Positions 39,501 through 51,500 of a stretch of 64,000 bases of DNA are shown here, in pieces. How positions within the stretch are numbered: position 1 is the stretch's first letter; each line of letters opens with the position of its first letter. The DNA lies in contig NW_019091632.1 in assembly GCF_001949145.1 (NCBI RefSeq), forward strand, positions 559,398 through 623,397, given 5' to 3'. The stretch comes from Acanthaster planci (taxonomy: Eukaryota; Echinodermata; Asteroidea; Valvatida; Acanthasteridae). Position numbers and translations under genes: made by a program. The notes beneath the pieces are model-generated. The model saw nothing but the letters and a program-made list of their open reading frames with translations, made no database searches and was not told the origin of the DNA.

Positions 39501-42500
39501 GTTGAAAGCAAGTTCATCTTTTATCGAATTTAGAAAATAAGGCACTTCCTGTTTTTAGTCATTTCAATCAGAAGCAAGGATCATGTGATTTTGCATACAT
39601 GATGAAAAAATCAAGACCTACATGTACATCATTTGTTCTACTTGCTGCAAAAATGCAAGATGCGGAAACTCACAGTTGATTTTATATGGATTTTCAAATC
39701 TCAAAGTTTTTTACCTTTAATTTAATGTAATTTGACACCATATCACCATAATTTCATTCTCCCATGACTCAGGTCCCTCGGGTCGCTTAACACAGAACAC
39801 CTGTCGGGTTCATCAGAAATGGACTCAATGGTGAAAGAGTCTGGGATCAGAATTTTTAAATGTCCAATGAGAGTTTAAATGCCCTAATTTAATTAAAAAA
39901 CTGTTGATTTTTTTGCCAAAATCCACATTAACTGTACCAGGCACAAGACTAATGTCAGCTTGCATTACATGTTTTGGAAACACCATACTTCTCAACTTCT
40001 CAGCAACTGGAAGTACAATGTAAATACTCATCACTGACAAAATAAAGTTGAAATTACTTTGCTCAAAAAAGAAATGACAGTTTGTGTAGAATGCGAACAA
40101 TTAGTGTGAGAACATGTCAAAATGTTTGATGAGGAGTCACTGTTTACTTGTTTCCCTAGATTATTTAATTTTTGGGGCTGTGTATTAGAACCAGGTGCTT
40201 GCATTTTTTTCTATTCTTATAAAGCCTGAAAGTTGACCCCTGATGACATGCTTCTGGAACCCTGGGATGGAAAAAAATTACGTGCAGAAATTTTAGAATA
40301 TTTAATATTTTTTCTCTTAGAAAGGCCTTTTATAAAATATTTGCTAGCATACCAATTTATGGAAACTAAAAAATGACCTGACCTAAAAGAGAAATATACT
40401 GCCAAAAAAATTTACCTTTCACTACCGAAAATCCAAAATACATGAAGTATAGTGCAGTTCGATGGTCTCGTAAGCACATGAACAATTACGGTACTACAGA
40501 TTATGGTAGTTTTTCGGTAAAAACCAAAATAAAACCAAACCAAAATATCTTAAGGATTTTAAAATTTATAAGGAAATAAACTTATAGCAAGCACATGCTT
40601 TTACGAAAGATTCCAATGCATAACCTAATCTTTGCTGACAAGAACTGTGTCATGTCAACTCAACAGAATCTGGAACCCATCAACTGCAGGCAGGCAAATC
40701 TTTGCAACACTGTACAATCTAGTTTCCACGTAAGCATGGGGAATGAGAACAAACGTGCATGAACAAGGAGACCTCGGAACAATACTGCCGGAACCAAAAG
40801 GTCATTAATGAAATTTGTTTTTTACCCATCTCCAGGTGACTTTTCATATATATTACTTGAGGAGGACAAGGAGAAAATTCCGACATGAGTGTTTCTTGGG
40901 GTAGTTTAAGTTAAATATCATACGATTTGACAGGATGGCCCATGTAAAATCCCCATAGGCGGACTGTGCGAGGGTTCCGGAAGCTCAGTTCGTGACCTTT
41001 TACTTTTAGGCTCTATTAGTCAAAACATGTAATGTGACTGTGTATTAGCATTTTCTGAGAAGTGATAATGCTTGTTGCATAAATCACGTGCTGGCACATG
41101 GATACAAGACAGTTTAATCGAGTCTGATTGGTCAGGAGTCTGTGTGCGCGTGAAGCGCCATGTGTGGGCTAAGTTTATTTAATAAAACGATTCTAATGGA
41201 CAGCTTTCAAAGGGAATATACCATGAAATGGATGGGGGTGTTTGGGAAAATGAAAGTAAGATTTTAGAACAAACTCATTGGAAATGCATTACATGTTTAC
41301 TTCTTTTGACTCTCTGAATTTAAAGGTATTTATGAATGGGAATAAATATGTGCTCAGGAGAACGAACCCAGATAACGCCCAAACCACCAGTCACGCCTAT
41401 TCTCCTGAGCCAGTGACTGGCCAAGCACATTATTCATTATTCCCTAAATAACCTCAAGAAGAGGATCAGCAAGTCAAACAATTGGGTAGCTGTAACCAAG
41501 ATTTTAATTACTTGTCTGAGACATCTTGAGAGAATTAGGAAAATTCATATTCCAAGTACTCTGTGGAGAAGTCTATGGGACTGAAACACGCATTTCCAAG
41601 ATTTTTAATTCTGCAATCAACAACCAAAATATCCTTAAAATACCGCTTTCATAATCTGTCAAGATAAACCAGGCTGATTCAAGCCATAGCTCGTTTCTAC
41701 AATTACTTACGGCTCACTTCATGAAACTAATTTACCCATGAAACATGTATATGACCACAATACACCAAAAAAGCAGGCAGCAATTTTACTGCTCACAATG
41801 TAATACATGAGGGGGAAGAAATGCCAATCAAATTTGTCTGAAATTGTTGCCTTAGTCACCAGTACAATATAACACTGTGTCACAATAAGACTCATGAGAA
41901 GCACGACATACTGAACAACTTATTTATGGATGATGAGATTAAAAGCTTTATTACTTTACTATATAGTGACCGACTGGTTCTGATTAAAAAAAAGTTGGTC
42001 AGAGTTTGGTACCAGATGGTAGGCAAAGGGCCTACTGGCCCCCCACACCCACCTACCAACCCCTTTGTCTGAAAAAAACAATGGAATTCCTCAATCTACA
42101 TGCTCAGTATGCTCGAGTTTGTTACAAAGCATTTGCTACAAGGTCACGTTTTAACTTCAGGGTTAAGACTTAATTCTAGGTAATCAGCAATTCTTCATGT
42201 TTCATGTGGTATCACCAAGACACAAATTGATGCATTCCTTACTGGCACCTTACAATTATTCTCATCAAGAAAATTTCAACTTGAAGCAAGTGTGTCCAAC
42301 ATAGTAACGTAAAAACTGCTGCTACCATTTGTGGACCATTTTCAAATAATATATTCGAGTCAAACTGGCGGTGTCTAGACTGTGATTATTTCCATACCAT
42401 GTTGAATTATGTACACGTACCATATAAAAAAACTGGCACACTAGCATCAGTGCTGGGAAAACTCTGCTTCCAGTGACATCAACAGCAGGCTACATGAACA

Positions 42501-45500
42501 ATGTGGATGTCAAGTTTGAAGAGGTTAATGTCAAATAATGTGCAACAAAAAGCACAATGACAATATCAGTCAAGATGTCTGCTTCGCAAGATTCAAAATG
42601 ATAAGCATGTATAATAGCACAAGATGCTTGTTGAGATCTTGATTGCTCGTCAGTGATGACATGGTGATCATGATCACACCATGACACTTTTTGTGAAGCA
42701 GCATCTATACACAGCAGCCATTCGAGTGATTACTTTACTTTTTAAATCTCAGCAGGCAAGTTTGTTTGAAGTGGGTGTTCAACTGTTTAAAAGACTTTGG
42801 AAGAACAGTGAAAGTTGTCCAGTATGGAGAATCAACTGATGATCCAACTCTATTGCTGCTGCACTGAGTGACAGTTGATATTGAAGCAATACCACACAAT
42901 GTCAACAATATTCATCATTACAAAAGAGCCTGCCCACAGCTTTCAACAGCAACACAATGGAGATGGCAACTGATTTATATAGGCCCTCAAATATAACTAT
43001 TCGTATTCAGGCATTCGTTACAAAGACAACAAATGCATTGACAGTCAGCACGCGAGTTGCATTGTTGACGTGGGTGTCATGAGCCTTATCTCCTCCCTCT
43101 CTGCCTTGTCCGCAACTTGTTTGCCCTTCATCGCATTGATATCGCGATATTCTTGACATGTTACATCGCATTCATGATATGCACGATGTCACAGAGTTGC
43201 CGATGGTGGCTCTGACGATTGGTCTTCTCACTGCAAGTCTCAAACAATACACTGTTATAGATGTCATAGAAAATGTGGCCGAATTTTGCCAGCTGGTCAG
43301 TTTATGCATTCTTGTGATGATTACTGTGGTCCGGTACATTACGGTTTCACAACCTCTGAGACTTGAAATCTTTGTCACTACAAGACAAGCTTACATTGGC
43401 CTGGCATGTGTAACTTCACTGTGCCTGGTTGTTAACACTTGTGAGCTGATAACTGACTTCTTGGAAATGGATTTTAAAACACTGGAGATTCTTTTTGACA
43501 TCTGCATAACTTTCCTAGCAGGTTTGTTGGCTTTTGGTGTCATTATCTTGCATGTAAAACTTCTCTGTCAAGATTTGACCCTTATTAGCTAGTACTCAAT
43601 GTTTAATATGTACATACATCAGACATTGTTTCCAAGCCATAAGCTCCACTGTTGGATCCGTAGAACAAAGGATGACACTCATTACAATTTACATGAACCT
43701 GCTCCAAAGATGAACGTTGTAGTGTTCTCAAGTTTAATTGCTCTAGTGGAACATTGGAAATCACAAAATACATGCACATTGTACATAATCTTCTTTTTCT
43801 GCTAACCCCTACCAAACCCCCTCAAAAACAAAAGAATAAAAAAAGAAAAATCGGAAAAAACATACAGGACAAAAATAACTCACTTGCTGTCTCATATAAA
43901 AATGTATATTCATTCAAGTAAACTTTAATAATGTATCAAGGTTTAACCAGGCACATTGAAGCCATAACATACACAACTGTTAACAGTCCATTGAAAATAA
44001 TTCATCCAAAAAAACGTACTCCCATTGAGTGACTACACGTCAATTAGGAGCACAAAAAAGCAGGAAGTAATTTTACGCCTTACAGTAAATTGATATAATA
44101 GTGACATAGTGGAAAAAGCCAGTCATGATAAATATTTAAAGTTGTTGTCATAGTGACATGAATGAGATGGGCTATGACAAAATAGGCTGATAGGATTCTA
44201 AAAATAAACTAGTTTTACACCCAAATGCGTAAGACCATGTCACGATAGAACTTATACGCGAGAAACAAAGAACAAAATAAACACCTTATCCACAGAAGAT
44301 GATTTTGAAAGCTTCCAACCCTTCATGCATGTATAATAGCACAGACTGCTTGTTGAGATCTTGATTTAACCACTCCAGTGATGAATTGGTATCCAACACA
44401 GAACACACTTTCAGTTTTTGCAACAATTTGTCCTCTCTCTGCAGCTCTGTGTAAAGTGGGTACGCTAAACCTTTTGAAAGACTTAGGAAGAGCAGTGTAA
44501 GCTGTGCAGTGTGGAGGACCAGCCGATGATAAATTGCTGCTTCACTGGATGACAAGTTTCAAGTATTGCATGGACAACGCAATATTCATTGATATCGTAG
44601 CAATAGCGTACAATCTCGGCAGTAACTTAACATCGAGAAAAGTACCACACACAGGTCAGCCAAACAATGGAGAATGCAACTGACGTATACGTGAACATAT
44701 ATGACTTAATATCATCTCCAAACTTGACTAATGAGGAGAGTAAATGCATCAAAAATTCGGGACATTCAAGTTGCATTGTCCAAGTATGTGTCCGAGGCTT
44801 CATCAGCCTCTTCTGCCTCATCTGCAACTCATTTGCCCTGCTGGTGTTGCATCGCATTCATGACATGCACGATGTCACCAAGCTGCTGGTGGTGGCTCTG
44901 ACGATTTCTGACCTAGGAGTGGGCTTCTTTGGTCTTCTCACAGCAAGTCTTAAGCTATACAGTGATGCATGGTACATCACAGAAAATGTGACCCAATATT
45001 TCCAGCTGGTCGGTTTATGCATTCTGGTGATGATTACTGTGGTCCGGTACATTGCGGTTTCACAGCCACTGAGACTTGAAACCTTGGTCACTACTAGACG
45101 AGCTTATACTGGCCTGACATGTGCAACTTTAGGGTGGCTGGCTTTCTTCATTTGTGATCAAATAACTCCCTTGATGCAACAGAAAAGCCACCTATTAGAG
45201 GATTTGTTGAGCACATGTTTTATTTGCTTTCTTGGATTTCTTCTTGTGAGTGTTATTATCTTGTATGTCAAACTTCTTCTAATCGCAAGGCATCAGGCAC
45301 GGCGCATAGCAGCAGCTGAGGTCAACGCTGAAGATGCCCAGGACCAGCTGCACCGCTCGAATATCAGATCTCTCAAAACGTTCCTGATCATCACAGCCAC
45401 AGTCTGTATCACTTGGCTACCATCACTCTTAATCCTCACTCTCCCTCTAAACCAGAATGTTCACACTTTGTTTGAAAGTCTGCGCAACAGCAATTCCTGG

Positions 45501-48500
45501 CTCAACACAGTCATCTACTCCTGGAGGAACGAGACTTTCAGAAAGGTTGCCAAGAAACTCATTTCTCGAAAAGGCAGGAAGTGAAACTCAACAGTGGTCA
45601 AATACAGTTTGGTGTCACAACCTCTGAAGTTGAAAAGCCTGGTCAGTGAAAGACAAACTTACATTTGCTTCACGAGTGGAACCTTACTGACTTTTCTCAA
45701 AGTCAATTCCATTTTTGTGGATGAATTTTATCATACTGCAGCACTTGGGGAATATTATGAGATATGTTCAATTTCCTTCATTGGCTTTCTCCTTTGACTG
45801 GCAGCTGTTCTTCATGTAAAACTGCCTTTGCTTGCCAGGCATCATGGCACATTCATGTAGCAGCAGCTGAGGTCAATGCTGAAGATACCCAGGTCCAGCT
45901 GCACTGCTCAAAGGTGAGATCACTCAGCACATTCCTGATTCACAGCCACTGTCTCCATCAGTTGAATATGAACACTTGCAAAAGTTACAAATCTCAGTCT
46001 TAAAAAACAGAGATCTCAGTCCCAACATCTTGACTTCGTTTAAAAGTCTGCACTGCAGCAATTCTTGGCTAAACCGTCAACTGCTCCTTGATGAATGAAT
46101 CTTTTAAGAAGGTCGCCAAAAAAGCCCATTCACAACAACAGCAGAGAGTGAGGCTCAATAAACATTTTTCTTCTTCAAGAAAAGTCAATCACTGTAAGCA
46201 TACAACTTCTATGAAAACATGTACATGTATAAAGTACATGTATGTTATCAAACATTATACCTGTGACCCTTGTAATCTGTAGTAATGACCAATGTCAAAG
46301 CAGACAGCTTTTCAGTTTTGTCAGTGAGAGAGAAAAGTAGCTTGAGTCAGCAAAATTTAGATCTTATGTAGTTAAACGTTACCAACCTCTAAACTTAAAA
46401 TTACAAAACCTTTAGAATGAATCTGCAGAATTATATTGTGTTTGAAATACATGTACACGAATGTGTACATGTACCGTATATGAAAGCTAACAAGTTGATA
46501 AATCATTAAATGTTTCACTTTGCAAACTAGCTTCTGCAAGTATTATATGTGCTCAGCATAAAAAGACTGTACATAGCAGAAACAGGTTACTAGTCATAAT
46601 GGCACCCTGATGTGTACTGCTGGGATAGGCTGTCTGCTAATAGCATGCAAATTACATGTAAAGGTTAGCAATGATTTCTGAGCCCTCACAAAATGGTTCT
46701 GTATTCTGTTTCCCGACCCATCCTATTTGGAAGAGATGACCCTCAAGGTTTTGGCGAGAACATTTCCGGAAAATGTAATATTGAAAAAAAAAAAAGTGTC
46801 TTTCGTAATTTGACTGAGCTGCAAAAGATTCAATGGCCTCAAATCCAAGTAACTAGTACCCTTTAATGCATTTCTTATGAAATGCAACCATACCTCTCAT
46901 GTTGTCATTTTAACCAGTTTACACTTGACCGCCCACTAAATCAATAGTTTTAAATAAATACCTGTTCACACCTTTTAAGATACATGTACCATGTACCAGA
47001 AAGCACAATTTTTGGGCCTCAGCAATGGATAAAAATGGGTCCTTGCTCTATTCATGTCATGAGTAATTTTAAATGAGAAGAGTGAAAACACATCACGCAC
47101 AGCTAATATTTACAATTTGGTTCAAATGTCATACAAGTATCTAGTGTATGTGAATCTATTAATGTTTAATTTGTACATTTCATATTTTAAAGTTCACTGA
47201 AACCACCCATCAAATTTCTTGATTTTGTCTCATGTAGTAATTTTAAAACATGCATCTGTACATGTATGAGCATTAATTTTGTGTGGAAATGAAAATCTTA
47301 CATAATATACTTGCACAAGAAATGGTAAAGTAGATATGTTGCACATACATTTTGACAAATTAACCAACTTACAGCGCAGTCTTTCATTGCTACAGTTTTT
47401 GTCATTAGTATGCACAAACTAGGTAGAGATGACAGAATTTAATGGGCTAAACCAAACCAAAAATAAAGGCACACTGTGTACGTCTTGACATATCTTGGAA
47501 ACACGTGTTCACATCTGCATTTTTCACATGTGATTGGGTGAGGTACCAATACAGCACAGCCTACAAAAGCCCCCGTTCTCTTAATCTAAAATCTAAAAAT
47601 ACTGCACGGTCTTGTTGAGTTCTGGATCACAGAGCTTTATTGCAAACAGCGCACACTAAACCTTAAATTTGCCATGGTACAGAATCACACATCCTTGATG
47701 TGCAGCCTCTTTAAAATGAATTTGGAGAATGAAATTAAATGAATTGCTGGAATGAGAAATGTGACACTACACGAATTCACCCTGTCTCACATGATTGAAT
47801 GTTTCAACGTGCCTATTGTTCATTGTCGATACTACTGTATGAACAAATTAACATAAAAACATTTTCCAACTCAAAATGCACACTTTGTCAAAATTTGCAT
47901 CATGAGTATTAATTTGGGAGGAATTTCCAGTTAGTCGTCAATACAAATTTTACTATTTAGTATTTTAATATTTGCATACGATTTTTGCACTCTGTAAAGC
48001 TTTCTTTTAATTTTGTATTTAGGCCAGCTTTGGTTACGCCAACCGTAACTGGTAAACATGCAGCTTGTGACATTGCAATGGAAAGGTCGGCAAAGAGACT
48101 TTGTTCACGAGTCAGCCAAAATAAAATGAGAGTGAGGTTAAGGTCTCATTTTGGAAATTTGAGGATACAAATGAGAGCAATGAAATAAATTACAAGTTAT
48201 TGCCAGTTACGCTGATGAATAATTAAAAATTTGTGATTAACTACATTCCAGTGTTTTAACCACTTGCTGCCGGGGAGCCCGGTTTCGGGCACATATTCTT
48301 TATATGCACAGCCGGGGTGTCCGAAATCGGATGAAGGGAACTGGGCCTTGTAACAAAAGACCATACTTATAACAAAAGACCGGGCTACTGGGAATTACCA
48401 ACATTTTTTCACTGTCAATAGTGGAGATAATCCAGCATTGTTTTGAAACACCACTGTTTGGGGCATTCAGTGCAAGTGGATTACCACTTGGGACAAAAGC

Positions 48501-51500
48501 GCTCCACCACTGCAGCAATGAGCCACACAGTACCGCTGCACGCTAATCTGGCCCCTATTGAAAAGACGGAAGCAGCGCACTGTGTCAGTTTCGGGAACAA
48601 AAGAAAATTACGTAACACTGCGCGATCTGGGCCCTTTTTACAAGGCGGCAGGCCTGGCTGAAATACTCCGGCGTCAATAGATGTTGTCTGTCAGACTAGA
48701 GTAGAAACCAGACAGTCATTTGTGTAGGTGTAAGTGTCCAGTAAATGAAGATATGAATTTTTGGAGAATTTTGAAAACAGAAATAAATGAAAAATATTCC
48801 AACCCAGAATAATCAACATTTATAAATGCCCCCGGCAGGAAGTGGTTAAGCCACTTTTCAAAAATATGAAAAGTGAGGCTTGGAAACCAGAATAACCTGG
48901 CCCAAAATGACCAGTGCGGGACCAATCACGAGTAACATGGTGAACAATGACAAAGAAATGCTTTTGTGGCAAGTCACTTGCTTTTAACTTATGACTTGAA
49001 TTCAGATTGAAGGCCTTAGGTTGGTCCTGTAACAATCTAGTTTCTGATAGTCTTCAGGGGTGTCGACTGCAAGTGTAACACTGTTGTCCAAGGATATGGC
49101 ACAGGCTGCTTGACCTGTGATCACACTATGATGCATTTTCACCACTGCATTTCACCTGTTCTCCAAAACCTTCACTGGCAACCTTCACTTTCCACTTGCA
49201 AAGTGAAATTGAGTTCCAGATTCTTAGTTTGGTCTATAAAGTCTCACTTAAACAAGGTCCAGATTATTTGTTGAAAATTGATGCAAGTTCAATTATAGCA
49301 GCTCACGTCTCCACTGAAACGTCGCTTTGTCTAGCCCTGATTTAATCAAGATCACTACGGCAGGTGTGCCTTTCAGTACCAGCACCCAGTGTACAAAATA
49401 GACTTCCTTATTTCATTCAAAATGCACCAATTTTCTATCTTTCAAGGCTGCATTAAAAACATTATATCTGGCGGGATTTCAAGGAAATATTGTCAGTGAT
49501 GGTTTTTAATGGATCTAAGTGCGGAGTTTAATAATCACACTGGTGATTTAATGAGCTTTTTAAAGTATTTTGATGACATTTGTGTTATCATTAATGACTG
49601 TAAAGCAAGACACTTCTTTCATGTAATGCGTGATATTGAAATAATTTTTTCTTAATATACCACTAGTATGCGATGCAATTTCTATGCACAGCAGCAATAT
49701 TTGAGTCCCCATTTTTAAAATCTCAACAGACATAGGAGAACTCTGTGTGAAGTGGGTCTGTTATAAAAACTCATTTGAACGACTTTGCAAGAGCAGTATA
49801 AGCTCTGCAGTGTGGAGAACCAACTGATGATCTGACTCTTCAGATGGACTGCTGCTTCACTGGATGACAAGTTTCATTATTCAATACACATCAAGACTGT
49901 TACTGCTATCGAAGCAACACCACACAAGCTCAGCAGTGTTCTCCACATCATCAAGAAAAGTGCTTGTCCACAGGTTAAACAGCCACACAATGGAGGATGC
50001 AACTGAATTGTATGAGTTGTCAACATCTCCAAACCTTGTTGATGAGGACAGCAGGTGCATTGGACAATGGGATGATTCAAGTTGCATTTTTCAAGTGTGT
50101 GTCCTCGGCATCATCAGCCTCTTCTGCCTCATCTGCAACTCATTTGCCCTGCTGGTGTTATATCACATTCATGACATGCACGATGTCACTAAAATGCTGG
50201 TAGTGGCTCTGACGATAGCCGACCTTGCAGGAGGCTTCTTTGGTCTTCTCACAGCAAGTCTAACATTATACACTGATGTAGAAGTCATAGAAGATGTGGC
50301 CATATTTTTCCAGCTGCTCAGCTTGTTTATTCTGACGATGATTAATGTGGTACGTTACATAGCGGTTTCACAGCCTCTGAGACTTGAAACCCTGGTCACC
50401 ACCAGACGAGCTTACATTGGCCAGGCATGTGCCACTTTCGTGTGGCTCAGTACGGTAGTGAGCTACAAGCTGATATCATGCAAGAAAAAGGCCAGATAAT
50501 AGAAACAGTTTTCGACATCGGCACAATTGTCTATGGCCTACTGCTTTTATTATCCTGTATATAAGACTTCTTCGGATTGCAAGGCATCAGGCAAGCCGCA
50601 AAGCAGCAGCTGAGGTCAACGCTGAAGATGCCCAGGTCCAGCTTCACCGCTCAAATGTCACATCCCTCAAAACGTTCCTGATGATCACAGCCACTCTGTG
50701 TATCACTTGGCTACCATCAATCGCACACGCCAACGATATTAATCCCAAGATCTTAACTTTGTTTACGGGTTTGCGCTACAGCAATTCCAGTCTCAATACA
50801 GTCATCTACACCTGGAGGAATGAAACTTTCAAGAAAGTCGCCAAAAAACTCATATGTTGCAACGGCAGTGAGTGAAGCACCCTATACAAACGTTTTAAAA
50901 CAACATCAATGTATAATGTCTTTTGACAACATATCTGTAAGTCAGTCACTTTATATGTATTGTGGCACTTGTAATTTGTCAAAGCAGACATCCCATCAGG
51001 TTTGTCATGGAGAAAGGAAGTAGCTATGGTAGATTCAGCAACTTTAAATGAGTAAAGATACTCACTACAAAATGTCATCCACCCACTAACCCACCCATCC
51101 CTCAAAAAAAACAAATGAAAAAACCTTGACTCAGTCTGCAGAAATGTTTTCAATTGAAGAAAAAAGCAAACCTAACAAGTTGATGTGGGTAAGCAATGAC
51201 GTACTTTGCTACGGTATGAGACTGGCTTCTCCTTGCCTTACGGACTATGGCTCACCAAGTCCTGCTCAGCAAAAACAGGTAACCAGCCAAAATGCCATGT
51301 GATATGTACTGCTGCGACACTCTTGGCCGGTTTCTGCTTAGCGTGCAAATTCACTGAGCAATGCTTCCTGCTTGGAAACAAATATGAATGGGCCCTAGCT
51401 CTATTAATGTACATGTATAAGTAAACAAGGTAAGTGAGAACACAGTACATGAATGTATGGCTGACATTTACATGTACCATACTACTATGTCATATCTACT

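Noticed and set aside
47985-48188. Plus [23 protein letters not shown] as a gene
   Set aside because: No signature, no splice context, and located in a receptor-unit downstream block next to a transposon.
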